A DNA stretch of 64,000 nt from NCBI RefSeq assembly GCF_014779655.1, contig NZ_JACXYX010000001.1:186001-250000 (forward strand). Reading direction: 5' to 3'. Every line of letters starts with the position of its first letter. Position 1 is the first letter of the stretch. Of the stretch, positions 25,479-34,600 are shown piece by piece. The DNA is from Nocardioides ganghwensis. Lineage in GTDB: Bacteria; Actinomycetota; Actinomycetes; Propionibacteriales; Nocardioidaceae. The position numbers and the translations under genes were made by a program. The notes under the pieces are model-generated. The model was not told the DNA's origin, did no database searches, and was given only the letters and a program-made list of their open reading frames with translations.

Positions 25479-26306
25479 GTGGGACAGGCGGCGATGAAGA
25501 CACAGGCGTGGGCGCGCGCGCAGCTGCGTGACGCGTACGGCACCTGGCCGCTCTTCGAGGCCCGGGCAAAGGCCCTCGGCTGGCCCCGCGCGATCGCCGC
25601 GGCCCGGACCGAGCGGAGCGAGGTGCAGCGGCTCTCGCGCGCGGTGAGCGTTCCTCCTTCGCTGGTGGCGACGATCATCCCCACGCACCGCCGTCCCGAC
25701 TCCCTGGCGCGAGCGGTCGACAGTGCGCTGGCCCAGACGGTCGGGGACCACGTCGTGGTGGTCGTCGACGATGGCGCGGGCCTGTCGCGCCTCCCGGTGG
25801 ACGACCGACTCGTGGCCGTCTCGCTCTCGAAGAACGTCGGTAGCCCGGGGGTGGTGCGCAACGTCGGCATCGCGCTGTCCCGTTCGACGTACATCGCCTT
25901 CCTCGACGACGACAACCTGTGGTGCCCTCATCACATCGCGACTGCGCTGCAGGCGATGGGGGACGCGGACCTCGTCTACACCGGGGTCGAGCGCGCGCAC
26001 CCCGATGGGACCGTCCTCGACGTGCTCGCCCGGCCGTTCGACCGTCGTGCGCTGGCAGACGGGCCGTACGTGGACACCAGCAGCATCGTGGTGCGCCGCG
26101 GGCGTGGCGTGCACTTCAGCCGGCTGCCGCGATCCAGTCCGAAGGTGCCCGGGGAGGACTGGGAGCTGGTCTGGCGGCTCAGCCGCCGCCGACGGGTCCG
26201 ACACGTGCCCGAGGTGACGGTGAGCTATCTCGTCAACCCGGACAGCTACTTCACCCGGTGGGACGTCGTCCCCGCCGAACGGCCGCACGACGGGGACGCG
26301 CGATGA
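25479..26306 (+). CDS. Glycosyltransferase family 2
   Basis: 275 aa. A GT-A fold begins at about residue 62: VATIIPTHRRPDSLARAVDSAL, with the metal-binding acidic motif YIAFLDDDNLWCPHH. The region PGEDWELVWRLSRRR fits the acceptor/base segment (ED motif) of GT2 enzymes. The first 60 residues are a helical extension. The GTG at 25479 follows GGGGAG closely; ATG 25494 is an alternative. Its stop overlaps the ATG of the next glycosyltransferase (ATGA). It probably adds a sugar to the lipid-linked EPS repeat unit in the cytoplasm. Confidence 0.85.
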   Translation: MGQAAMKTQAWARAQLRDAYGTWPLFEARAKALGWPRAIAAARTERSEVQRLSRAVSVPPSLVATIIPTHRRPDSLARAVDSALAQTVGDHVVVVVDDGAGLSRLPVDDRLVAVSLSKNVGSPGVVRNVGIALSRSTYIAFLDDDNLWCPHHIATALQAMGDADLVYTGVERAHPDGTVLDVLARPFDRRALADGPYVDTSSIVVRRGRGVHFSRLPRSSPKVPGEDWELVWRLSRRRRVRHVPEVTVSYLVNPDSYFTRWDVVPAERPHDGDAR

Positions 26307-27436
26307 GCAGTTGTCCGCGCGTGGTGATCGCCTCCCGCAGGGGCATCGAGCAGAAGGTCTGGCAGGCCTCCCAGCTCGAGTTCGAGGACGTGGTCGCCGA
26401 GGTCGACGACGTGGCGTGGTGCCTGCCCCGGCCGCTCCCCGGAGGCCCACCCGTACGCCTCGCCCACGGCCTGCTCAACCGCGCGGGACGCCCGCTCGGC
26501 CGGGACCGCCGCGCGCGGATGCTGCCGCCTGTCGCCGGTGGCGACGTCGCCGCCGAGCTGTTCTTCGCGGTCTTCGCCGACGCCAACGAGATCGGCATGC
26601 TGCCCCTCGTGGGGCGTACGGCCCGAGCCGCCGGGGCACGCATCGCCTGGATCGTCGAGCTGTGGACCCCGCAGCTGGCCCAGGTGTCGGACTACCTGCG
26701 GCAGCTGCGCGACTTCGACCACGTCATCGTGTCCAACCGCGCGGTCGTGGACGCCGTGCAGCAGATCACGGGCGTGCCGTGCTCCTACATGCCGCTGGCC
26801 ATCGACGCGGACCGCTACGTCCCGCCGGGCCACGGCGCACCCGCGCGCACGGTCGACGTCGCGAGCTGGGGCCGTCGCTTCGCCGGCACCCACGACCCGC
26901 TCGTGCGGGCGATGACCGACCAGCAGCTCTTCTACCACTTCGACACCGTGCACGGCCCGTGGTCGGTCACCGATCACGCCGAGCACCGGCTCGTCCAGGC
27001 GCGGCTGCTGCAGCGCACCCGCTACTCCGTCGTCTACCGCATCAACGACGAGCCCGGCCGCATCGACCGGACCGGCGGCGAGGAGTCGCTGACCAACCGC
27101 TACTTCGAGGCGCTCGCGGCGGGCACGATCATGCTCGGCACCGCGCCCGACTCGAGCGAGTGGGACGACGCCTTCCCGTGGCCGGACGCCGTGGTGACGA
27201 TCCCGGTGCCCGCCCCCGACATCGTCTCCACGATCCGTGAGCTCGACCAGGACCCGGCCCGGCTCGAACACGCCAGGACTGCAGCGGTGACCACGTTCCT
27301 CAGGCGTCACGACTGGGCCCACAGGTGGCGTGACGTCCTGGCGCTCGCCGGCCTTGCCGAGCCCCGGGCGCTCAGCGAGCGGCTGCACCGCCTCGAGGCA
27401 CGCGCCCTCGCGTGGGACGTCCCGGTCCGGCTCTAG
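26303..27436 (+). CDS. Glycosyltransferase (GT-B, CgeB-like)
   Basis: 377 aa. The body carries ARIAWIVELWTPQLAQVSDYLRQLRDFDHVIVSN, then CSYMPLAIDADRYVPP (the inter-domain segment), and a C-terminal GGEESLTNRYFEALAAGTIMLGTAP typical of CgeB/GT1-like enzymes, where the Glu-rich helix binds the nucleotide sugar. No signal or membrane segment. The ATG overlaps the upstream GT2 gene by 4 nt, so both probably act on the same glycan. Donor and acceptor are unknown. Confidence 0.8.
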   Translation: MSSCPRVVIASRRGIEQKVWQASQLEFEDVVAEVDDVAWCLPRPLPGGPPVRLAHGLLNRAGRPLGRDRRARMLPPVAGGDVAAELFFAVFADANEIGMLPLVGRTARAAGARIAWIVELWTPQLAQVSDYLRQLRDFDHVIVSNRAVVDAVQQITGVPCSYMPLAIDADRYVPPGHGAPARTVDVASWGRRFAGTHDPLVRAMTDQQLFYHFDTVHGPWSVTDHAEHRLVQARLLQRTRYSVVYRINDEPGRIDRTGGEESLTNRYFEALAAGTIMLGTAPDSSEWDDAFPWPDAVVTIPVPAPDIVSTIRELDQDPARLEHARTAAVTTFLRRHDWAHRWRDVLALAGLAEPRALSERLHRLEARALAWDVPVRL

Positions 27437-27482
27437 TCGTGCCTCAGCGCTCGTCGGCTCCCTCGCGGGCTCGTACCCACTA

Positions 27483-27530
27483 TTGGGCAGCGTGCCTTCT
27501 CTGCCACGCGGTCGCGTTCCCGGGCGGGGA
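27483..27530 (+). promoter_or_regulatory. EPS promoter element: TTGGG box plus GCGTTCC
   Basis: TTGGGCA (27483-27489), 34 nt, then GCGTTCC (27524-27530). The -10-like CCTANG seen in the sister elements is degenerate here (CCCGGG). It lies 67 nt before the flippase gene start. Confidence 0.4.
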
Positions 27531-27596
27531 GTCTGGAGTCGCGCCGTCGGCGAAAGACGACGTTGGGGGAGCACGAGTGGATCCGTGGGGGAAAAG

Positions 27597-29090
27597 GTGA
27601 CCAGCACGCACGAGTCGAGCAGCATGTCGTTCGACGCCGTGATCGACACGGAGGGCGTGGCGACTGCTTCACGCCACACCATGCTGTCCCAGGTGCTCAC
27701 CCAAGCCTCGCGCCTGGGCGTGAGCATCGTGCTTGCGCGCCTGCTCACGCCCCACGACTTCGGAGTCGTCGCCGCCGGCATGGTGGTCATGGTCGTGGCA
27801 TGGCAGCTCACCGACCTCGGCACGTCAGCCGTGGTCATCCAGCGCGAGGCGGTCGACGATGCTCTCCTGAGTTCGCTCTTCTTCTTCAACCTGTTGCTCG
27901 GCACGCTCCTCGCTGCCCTCACGGTCACCCTCGCCGGACCGATGGCGAACGGTCTGGGGCAACCTGCCGCCGCCCCAGCCATTCAGGCGCTGGCCGCCGT
28001 CTCGCTCCTCGGGGCGTTGGGGAACATGCACCACGCTCTGCTGCGCCGCACCATGCAGTTCGGCCGGCTGGCGACCGTCAACATCGCAAACGCGGTCGTC
28101 AATGGCGCCGTCGGGATCGGGCTCGCCTTCGCCGGGGCCGGCATCTGGGCGCTCGTCGCCGGAACCGTGGCCGGGGTGGCCGTGTCGACAGCCGGCGCTT
28201 GGCTGTACGTCGCGTGGCGTCCCTCGCCGAGCTTCAGCTTGCACCGGCTGCGCGAGGTGGCGAGGTTCAGCATCAACTTCTTCTGGTCGAGCGCACTGGC
28301 GGTCTTCTTCGCGCAGCTGGACAAGGTGGTCATCAGCCGGATGCTCGGCGGCGTCGCGCTTGGCACGTACACCGTCGCGCAGCGCACGGTGACCTCCCCG
28401 ATGAATGCCGTGGGCGCAACCGTCTCGACGGTGAGCTTCTCGGCCTTCGCTCGCGAGCAGGACAACCCGGAGACGCTTCGCGCGGGCGCGATCCGGGCGA
28501 CAGGCGTCGTGGCCCTGGTGGTGCTGCCTGCAATGGTCGGTCTGGCAGTGATGGCGGAGCAGGCGGTGCTGGTGGTCTACGGCGCGCAGTGGGAGGCGGC
28601 CGTACCGGTCATCCAGGTGCTTGCCCCGGTGGCGGTCGTGCAGGCCGTGCTGAGTGTCACCTCGTCGGTGATGCTGGCGATGGGACGCAGCGATTGGCTC
28701 TATCGGTGGGGCCTGGCGTACTGCCTGGCGGGTGCCGTCGTGATGATGGCGTGCGCGCGCTGGGGGCTGCTCGGCGTGAGCCTGGGCCTGGCCGGGGTGA
28801 TGGTCGTCCTCGCGCCGCTCGAGATGAAGATGTCCCTCAGCCTCATCGACATGCGCCTGTCCACCTACCTGCGCTCCGTCCTCCCCCTGGTCCTCGTCAC
28901 GGTGGTCATGGCTGCCGCGGCACGCCTGGCGGCCGAGGGAGCCGCGCTCCTCGAGGCAGGCGTCGTGCTGCAGCTGGCTGCAGCGGCATCAACCGGTGGC
29001 GTCGTGTACGCCTTTCTGATCTGGCATTCCGGACTACCCGCGGTCGACGACGCACGTCGGGTGCTGGGCCGTTGGGCGAAAAGGAGATGA
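27597..29090 (+). CDS. Polysaccharide flippase (Wzx/MOP family)
   Basis: 497 aa with about 12-14 membrane segments. The opening HTMLSQVLTQASRLGVSIVLARLLTPHDFGVVAAGMVVMVVAWQLTDLGTSAVVIQRE is typical of Wzx/RfbX-type oligosaccharide flippases, which move undecaprenyl-linked repeat units to the outer face of the membrane. The GTG start follows GGGGGAAAAG; ATG 27624 is an alternative. It is first in a run of flippase, Wzz-like and Wzy-like genes, which together define Wzy-dependent EPS assembly. Third codon positions look less GC-rich than in flanking housekeeping genes. Confidence 0.88.
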   Translation: MTSTHESSSMSFDAVIDTEGVATASRHTMLSQVLTQASRLGVSIVLARLLTPHDFGVVAAGMVVMVVAWQLTDLGTSAVVIQREAVDDALLSSLFFFNLLLGTLLAALTVTLAGPMANGLGQPAAAPAIQALAAVSLLGALGNMHHALLRRTMQFGRLATVNIANAVVNGAVGIGLAFAGAGIWALVAGTVAGVAVSTAGAWLYVAWRPSPSFSLHRLREVARFSINFFWSSALAVFFAQLDKVVISRMLGGVALGTYTVAQRTVTSPMNAVGATVSTVSFSAFAREQDNPETLRAGAIRATGVVALVVLPAMVGLAVMAEQAVLVVYGAQWEAAVPVIQVLAPVAVVQAVLSVTSSVMLAMGRSDWLYRWGLAYCLAGAVVMMACARWGLLGVSLGLAGVMVVLAPLEMKMSLSLIDMRLSTYLRSVLPLVLVTVVMAAAARLAAEGAALLEAGVVLQLAAAASTGGVVYAFLIWHSGLPAVDDARRVLGRWAKRR

Positions 29091-29094
29091 CTGC

Positions 29095-29892
29095 ATGGAT
29101 GCCGTTGACATCCTGAAGACCTGTCTGCGCCGGTGGTACGTGATGCTGCCGATCCTGCTGGGGGCAGCGGGCGTGAGCTATCAGCTCGTGGGGTCGCAGG
29201 AGACCACCTACACCGCTGCGACCTCGTACGGGCTCGTCCAACCTCAACTTCCTGTCAGTGCGTCCGAAGCCGACCGCAACCCACTCGGGGCGGACGGCAA
29301 GGCACTCGTGGGCGCGGCGCTGCAGGCCCAGCTGAACTCCCAGGAGACCCAACGTGAGCTCGGCAGCGCAGCCACTCGCGGGTGGGGCCCTGGGCAGTCG
29401 GCGAACGGCTCCTCCTACTCGGTGGAGATCCCGATGTACCAGACCACGTACGAGGTGCGGGCCTGGGGGCAGGACGCGCAGGCCGTCCGCGAGGTGGTGG
29501 ACCGGGTGGTGGCGGCGGCTCCCGGGATAACCGACGAGCTCCAGAGCCGGGCGGGGGCCCCGGCCGGGGTCCGCTACAAGCCCTTCATCCTCGCGGCCAC
29601 GCAGGTGGAGGCGCTGCCCTCCACCTCGGCGGCGAAGCTGGTCGTGGCGGTGATGGGTGTCGGGGTGCTGGTCGGTGCCGCTTGGGCGATCGTGACCGAT
29701 CGCCTGCTGGGGCGGCGTCGCCAGGCGGAACGGACGGTGACCAGCTCATCCCGTCCCGTTCTGCGACCAGCGGGACCGCGCCCTGCGCCGTCCCGGCCGG
29801 CCTCCACCGCCGACCCCGCCGTGCCGCCATTGCGCCAGCGCCCGCCGCGCGCCCAGCCACCACGTGGTGGTCAATCCTCACTGCGGCGGTGA
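29095..29892 (+). CDS. Wzz-like polysaccharide co-polymerase
   Basis: 265 aa. Two membrane segments, WYVMLPILLGAAGVSYQLVG near residues 14-33 and LVVAVMGVGVLVGAAWAIV near 180-200, flank an extracytoplasmic domain; a basic, proline-rich cytoplasmic tail ends the protein. This is the layout of Wzz/CpsC chain-length regulators. No kinase domain is fused and no tyrosine kinase gene lies nearby. AAGGAG precedes the ATG, which is 4 nt after the flippase stop. It should set EPS chain length. Confidence 0.8.
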   Translation: MDAVDILKTCLRRWYVMLPILLGAAGVSYQLVGSQETTYTAATSYGLVQPQLPVSASEADRNPLGADGKALVGAALQAQLNSQETQRELGSAATRGWGPGQSANGSSYSVEIPMYQTTYEVRAWGQDAQAVREVVDRVVAAAPGITDELQSRAGAPAGVRYKPFILAATQVEALPSTSAAKLVVAVMGVGVLVGAAWAIVTDRLLGRRRQAERTVTSSSRPVLRPAGPRPAPSRPASTADPAVPPLRQRPPRAQPPRGGQSSLRR

Positions 29893-29896
29893 CGTC

Positions 29897-31390
29897 ATGC
29901 CGGTCGATCTTCGCTTGAGGTTGCATCGGCTCGTCGTGCCGTTCTCACTTGGTGTCGGGGCGGTCGCACTGGGAGGATTCGCGATCCTGCCCTTCACCGA
30001 CCTGCTGCCGGGCCGCGCGGCCGCGGCGTTGCTCGTGCTCGGCCTGATCGTCGGCCTGCTCACTCTTTCGGCGAGGGACGCGTGCTCGGTGCTCACCTGG
30101 CTGTTGGTGCTGCTCTTCCTCGTGCCGCAGCCCTTCGTCCTCGTCGGGCCGCTGAAGTCGGTGGGCAGCCCTGCCGGGCTGGTGGCACTGGGCGCCCTTG
30201 CCATCTGGGCAGCCTCGCGGGTCCTGGGTCTCATCGAAGCGCCGGAGCTGCACCCCGTGCGCTGGGCACTGCTTGGCTTCTCCGTGGCGGCCCTCGCGTC
30301 GTACGGGGCGGGTCTGACGCGCGACCTGACCACCGGCGAGGCGGCGAGCATGGATCGCGTCGTCTTCCAGCACCTCGCGTTCCTGGGCGTCGGGCTGCTG
30401 GCAGTCGACGGCCTGGGAAGTCGGGAACGCATCACGACCCTTCTCCAGCGCCTCGTCCTGCTCGGCGGCGTGGCTGCCTTCATCGGGATCCTCGAGTTCG
30501 TGTTCTCAGGGTTCGACTTCCGCAGCCTGATGCTCCTGCCTGGGCTGACGACGAGTGCGGAGCTGGACTCCTACAGCCGTTCCGGATTCGACAGGATCGC
30601 AGCGGGAGCGTCGCACCCCATTGAGTTCTCGGTCGTGACAGCGGCACTCGTACCGCCGGCCATGCACTTCGTCATCCACGCGCAGTCGGGTCGCTGGAAG
30701 TACTGGCTGGCGCTGATCGCGCTGCTGGCCGCGGTGCCGATGAGCATCAGCCGGTCCGGCTTCCTGACCTTGGCCGTCGGGGTGGTCTTCTATGCGGCGG
30801 TGCTGACCAACCGGGGTCGGTTCAACGTCCTCGTGCTGGGCGTCATCGGTCTCGGCGTCTTCCGGGCGATGGTGCCGGGGCTGCTCGGCACGGTGCGGAG
30901 CCTGTTCCGGGACGCTGACACCGACCCCAGCATCTCGGGGCGAACGGAGGACTACGCAGCCATCCCGAGCCTCATGCAGGACCACTGGTGGATCGGTCGC
31001 GGCACCGGGACTTTCGTGCCGGACGTGTACTTCTTCCTCGACAACCAGTACCTGGCCACGCTGCTGCAGGGCGGACTCGTGGGCCTGGTCGCCTTCGTGT
31101 CACTGCACGTCGTCGGCTTGGGGGTGGCGCGCGGCGTGCGACGACGCGGCACGGACGCGGCGCTTCGCAGCGAGGGACAGGCGCTGGCGGCCACCATCGC
31201 GGCCGTCGGGGTCGCGTCCCTCTTCTACGACGCCTTCAGCTTCAGGCAGAGTGCCTTCTTGCTGATGCTGGTCGTCGGCTGCGCAGGCGCGCTCTGGTCC
31301 ATCGTCCGCGACCTGCCCAAGGTGCACGACGATCACATCCGCGAGCAGGAACCCGACCTCGAGCCCGAGCGCAACCATGCCCCCGTCTGA
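29897..31390 (+). CDS. O-antigen ligase/polymerase-like protein (Wzy)
   Basis: 497 aa with 10-12 membrane segments. The large periplasmic loop contains the Wzy_C-type sequence SISGRTEDYAAIPSLMQDHWWIGRGTGTFVP and then DNQYLATLLQGGLVGLVAF, typical of Wzy/WaaL proteins that use lipid-linked glycans. It should polymerise EPS repeat units outside the membrane. The ATG is 5 nt after the Wzz-like stop. The cytoplasmic C-terminal tail is acidic. Confidence 0.85.
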   Translation: MPVDLRLRLHRLVVPFSLGVGAVALGGFAILPFTDLLPGRAAAALLVLGLIVGLLTLSARDACSVLTWLLVLLFLVPQPFVLVGPLKSVGSPAGLVALGALAIWAASRVLGLIEAPELHPVRWALLGFSVAALASYGAGLTRDLTTGEAASMDRVVFQHLAFLGVGLLAVDGLGSRERITTLLQRLVLLGGVAAFIGILEFVFSGFDFRSLMLLPGLTTSAELDSYSRSGFDRIAAGASHPIEFSVVTAALVPPAMHFVIHAQSGRWKYWLALIALLAAVPMSISRSGFLTLAVGVVFYAAVLTNRGRFNVLVLGVIGLGVFRAMVPGLLGTVRSLFRDADTDPSISGRTEDYAAIPSLMQDHWWIGRGTGTFVPDVYFFLDNQYLATLLQGGLVGLVAFVSLHVVGLGVARGVRRRGTDAALRSEGQALAATIAAVGVASLFYDAFSFRQSAFLLMLVVGCAGALWSIVRDLPKVHDDHIREQEPDLEPERNHAPV

Positions 31391-31514
31391 GGTCCAGGTG
31401 TCGCGGCTCACCAAGATGGGCGATAGCTCCGGCTTCAGGGACGGCAGCAAGGGCGGCTACGACCAGGATCACAGTGGCGAGCACCCGCGATCGCCCAAGG
31501 GGCCAGGAGGCGAG

Positions 31515-32357
31515 ATGGCGGTCGCGAGCGTGATCATCCCGGCACACAACGAGGCCAGCTCGATCGTTCGATGCCTTTCGGCCCTGCGGGACGGGACTTC
31601 CCCTGGTCAGCTCGAGGTGATTGTCGTGTGCAACGGCTGCACCGACGACACGGCTCAGGTGGCCCGGCGCGCCGATCCCCGGGTCCGTGTCATCGAGATC
31701 GACATGCCCTCAAAGAGCGAGGCGGTCCGGGTCGGCAACGCGTCCACCACCCTGTTCCCGCGGGTGCACGTCGACGCCGACATCGAGCTCTCCGGCACAG
31801 CGCTGCTGGCCCTGATCGAACCGATCCGAAGGGGCGAAGCGCTTGCCACCGCCCCCGTGCGCAACATCCCGCTCGCCGGATGCTCACGATGGGTGAGGTG
31901 GTACTACGACGTCTGGGTGGCGCTGCCGCAGGTGCAGGCGGGTCTCTTCGGTCGCGGCGTGGTCGCGCTCTCGGCGCCGGCCCAGGCTCGGGTCGAACAC
32001 CTGGCGGGCATGATGAGCGACGACCTCGGACTGTCCGACGAGTTCGACCATGCCGAACGCAGGGTCGTCGCCGGAGCGGTGGCCGTCGTGCGCCCGCCGC
32101 GGACGCTCAGCGACCTGCTCAAGCGTCGGGTGCGCGTGGCAACCGGCAACGTGCAGGCCGCCCGCATGGGCGCACGGCGGGACTCGTCGAGGACGACGCT
32201 GCGAACCCTGCTCCGCGTCGCGGTCGCTCAACCGGGCGTCGCGGTCCGTCTCCCGGTGTTCGTGACGGTCTGGGCCATCGCCACCGTCCGAGCCCGCGGA
32301 GCAGTCCGATCGGGGGACTTCGAGACCTGGCAGCGCGACGAGAGCTCGCGTACCTGA
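31515..32357 (+). CDS. Glycosyltransferase family 2
   Basis: 280 aa. GT2 opening VASVIIPAHNEASSIVRCLSAL, then VIVVCNGCTDDTAQVARR and the acidic motif VHVDADIELSG (DxD as DAD). AGGAGG stands 4 nt before the ATG, the best ribosome site in the cluster, so this start is preferred to the upstream in-frame ATG at 31377. It follows the Wzy-like gene by 124 nt. The C-terminus has a hydrophobic segment (VRLPVFVTVWAIATVRA), perhaps membrane-associated. Sugar unknown. Confidence 0.85.
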   Translation: MAVASVIIPAHNEASSIVRCLSALRDGTSPGQLEVIVVCNGCTDDTAQVARRADPRVRVIEIDMPSKSEAVRVGNASTTLFPRVHVDADIELSGTALLALIEPIRRGEALATAPVRNIPLAGCSRWVRWYYDVWVALPQVQAGLFGRGVVALSAPAQARVEHLAGMMSDDLGLSDEFDHAERRVVAGAVAVVRPPRTLSDLLKRRVRVATGNVQAARMGARRDSSRTTLRTLLRVAVAQPGVAVRLPVFVTVWAIATVRARGAVRSGDFETWQRDESSRT

Positions 32358-32490
32358 CAGGTGCGACGGCCGTGATCGATGGTGTTGTTGTGACTCGTGA
32401 GACGGCGGACGACACATTTTGGGGATGCCATGGGTCGACCTTCGTGATCACATAGGGCGGTTGTCCCCCAACCCCCGGAGAGCTTCGACT

Positions 32491-33390
32491 GTGATCCGTC
32501 ACGCCAAGTCCTTGTCCCTACGTCCCACCTCCACCGCAGCGGTCCTGGTCTCTGGACTACTGGCCATGTTCTTGCTGATCGGTCCGCCCGCCCACACGGT
32601 GGATGTCCGATCACAACGTGCGTCCGCGCCGGACGTACGCCCATCCGGCTCGGCACCCGACCCGGCTCTCGCCCCCTGCCGGATGAAGCCGAACAACGGC
32701 AACACCGGAGCGAGCGGCAAGCTGCGCGCCTCGAATCGCACCGTGCTGGGGGACGGCGCTCGGCTGAGGAACGCCCATGTCTCCGAGCTCATGATCACCG
32801 GGACCGACGTGCGGGTCGAGAATGTTCGCGTCGACGGCGCCCTCGACATCTTGGGCGAGAACGTGAGGCTCAAGCGAATCAGCGCTCCCGGCGTCGGGAT
32901 CACCGGTGCGACCGACGTCGTGGTCGCGCGGGCGAACATCGGGTACAGCACCCAGGACTCCATCCACATCAACTCCGACGGTGACCGCTACACCCGCGAC
33001 GTTGTCCTGCGCTACAACTACATCCATCATCCGGTCAACACGCCGGAGTCCCACTACGACGCCACTCAGGTCCGCGACATCGACACGCTCGTCATCAGGT
33101 GCTCGACCTACCAGATGGGCCCGTACGACGAGGCGTACAACGCCAACATCTACTTGGAGAACACCGTGCGTGGCGTCTCGAACGTGACGCTGGCACGGAA
33201 CTGGCTCTACGGCTCGCTCTTCGGCGTGATGGTCTCTGCTGATAGTGCTCGGATCATCGGCAACAAGTTCGGCGGCGACATCCACTACGGGTACTGCTAC
33301 CTCAGCTCTGAGGGCGGGGACATCGTCACCCGCGACAACACCAAGGTTCCCGAAGGTCGGAAGATCAACCTCTGCGGGCTGGGGAAGTGA
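32491..33390 (+). CDS. Secreted right-handed beta-helix protein
   Basis: 299 aa from GTG. An N-terminal signal sequence or anchor is visible (AAVLVSGLLAMFLLIGPPAHTVDV, residues 17-40). The rest is repetitive short strands typical of a parallel beta-helix: VSELMITGTDVRVENVRVDGALDILGENVRLKRIS, NANIYLENTVRGVSNVTLARNWLYG, ARIIGNKFGG. The pectate-lyase-like fold suggests a polysaccharide lyase, epimerase or binding protein. No catalytic residues could be assigned and there is no PEP-CTERM or LPXTG tail. The 3' end overlaps the convergent methyltransferase gene by 26 nt. It follows the Wzy/GT2 genes and may process the EPS. Confidence 0.75.
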   Translation: MIRHAKSLSLRPTSTAAVLVSGLLAMFLLIGPPAHTVDVRSQRASAPDVRPSGSAPDPALAPCRMKPNNGNTGASGKLRASNRTVLGDGARLRNAHVSELMITGTDVRVENVRVDGALDILGENVRLKRISAPGVGITGATDVVVARANIGYSTQDSIHINSDGDRYTRDVVLRYNYIHHPVNTPESHYDATQVRDIDTLVIRCSTYQMGPYDEAYNANIYLENTVRGVSNVTLARNWLYGSLFGVMVSADSARIIGNKFGGDIHYGYCYLSSEGGDIVTRDNTKVPEGRKINLCGLGK

Positions 33391-34600
33391 GCGGACGCAC
33401 CGCGCCGAGCGCGACCAGGGTCGCACCGGGGCTCAGCCGGTCGAGGTCGGCGCGGATCTCGTCGAGGTAGACCGGGTTCATGGCCACCACGAGGCCGGCC
33501 GGGTCGTCCGCCAGGGTGGCGGGAGCCAGGATCGGGTGACCGGTGCCGGCGACGTACTTGCCGGCGAGGTGGGGGTTGACGTCGACGACGGCGTCCACGA
33601 GCCCGGCGGTCGGTCCGAGGGCGTGGAGGAACGCCGTCCCCTTGGAGCCGGACCCCCACACGACCACCCGTCCGGAGCGGGCGTGGTCCTCGATGGTCCG
33701 GGCGAGCGACTCGACCTGGCCCCGTGCGGCCGCACGGAAGCCGACGGCCGCGCGGACGAGCCGGTCGAGGTCGGCGTCCGGGAGCCGCATCGGCCGCGGG
33801 CGCCCGGTGGGCAGGGCCTCGACGAGGAGGTACTGGTCGCCGTAGGCGAGGGTCGCGGAGCGGACCACGAAGCCGGAGGACTCGAAGAGCTCGACGGCGA
33901 CCTCGCGGGTCAGGTAGTTGCAGTGCTCGTGGTAGACGTCCCAGAAGGCGCCCTCGGCGAGGATCCGCCCGGCCTCGGGGAGCTCGACGAGCACGGGCAC
34001 GTCCGGGCGCTCCGCCAGGCCGTGGCGCAGCGCGCGCAGGATGGCGCCGGGGTCGTCGACGTGCTCGAGCACGTGGCGCATGGCGACCGCGTCCACCGAC
34101 GACAGGTCGGTGTCGGCGTCGTACGTCTCGGCGACGAGGGTGACGCGCGGGTCGGGCTCGCCGAAGCGGAGGGGGTCGACCGTCGGGTCCATGGCCAGCA
34201 CCCGGCCGGCGCCGGCGGCGGCGAGCAGGCGGCTGAAGTCGCCACGTCCCGCGCCGACCTCGAGCACCGTGCGGCCGCGGAGGTCCCAGTCGTCGACCCA
34301 GTGCGCGGCGAGCCCGCGCGCGTAGTCGAGGAAGGTGGTGGAGAAGGCCTGGGAGTCCTCGTAGCGGGCGCTGTAGGCCATGTCCTGCTCACCGAAGCGC
34401 CGGTTGGTCATCGCGCCGCAGCCGCGGCACAGCACGACCGCCAGGGCGCCCGAGGCGATCGCGACCGCCTCGGCCCGGCTGTCCATGACCAGGCAGCTGT
34501 GCACCGGGACGCTGGCCACCTCGTGCAGCGGCTCGCCCCCGGGGCGCCCGCAGACCGGGCACGGGCGTACGTCGAGCGGGTCAGGCGCCGGGTCCGACAA
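33365..34600 (-). CDS. Sugar C-methyltransferase (zinc-binding, SAM-dependent)
   Basis: 411 aa from TTG at 34600. The N-terminal zinc site has CPVCGRPGG and later CRGCG; SAM motif I is TVLEVGAGRGDFSRLL; then VDAVAMRHVLEHVDDP and VYHEHCNYLT. The C-terminal Rossmann domain (VVVWGSGSKGTAFLHAL ... VVDVNPHLAGKYVAGTGHPIL) is that of TylC3/NovU-type NDP-sugar C-methyltransferases. The start is uncertain: TTG 34600 keeps the zinc site and overlaps the PIG-L gene by 20 nt. It is last in the five-gene CDP-sugar cassette and paralogous to the gene at 36082. Confidence 0.8.
   Translation of the reverse strand: MSDPAPDPLDVRPCPVCGRPGGEPLHEVASVPVHSCLVMDSRAEAVAIASGALAVVLCRGCGAMTNRRFGEQDMAYSARYEDSQAFSTTFLDYARGLAAHWVDDWDLRGRTVLEVGAGRGDFSRLLAAAGAGRVLAMDPTVDPLRFGEPDPRVTLVAETYDADTDLSSVDAVAMRHVLEHVDDPGAILRALRHGLAERPDVPVLVELPEAGRILAEGAFWDVYHEHCNYLTREVAVELFESSGFVVRSATLAYGDQYLLVEALPTGRPRPMRLPDADLDRLVRAAVGFRAAARGQVESLARTIEDHARSGRVVVWGSGSKGTAFLHALGPTAGLVDAVVDVNPHLAGKYVAGTGHPILAPATLADDPAGLVVAMNPVYLDEIRADLDRLSPGATLVALGAVRPLTSPARRG

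Noticed and set aside
32491..33390. PEP-CTERM/exosortase cargo
   Set aside because: EPS auxiliary families of exosortase loci are present, but the beta-helix protein has no PEP-CTERM tail and no exosortase gene is seen.
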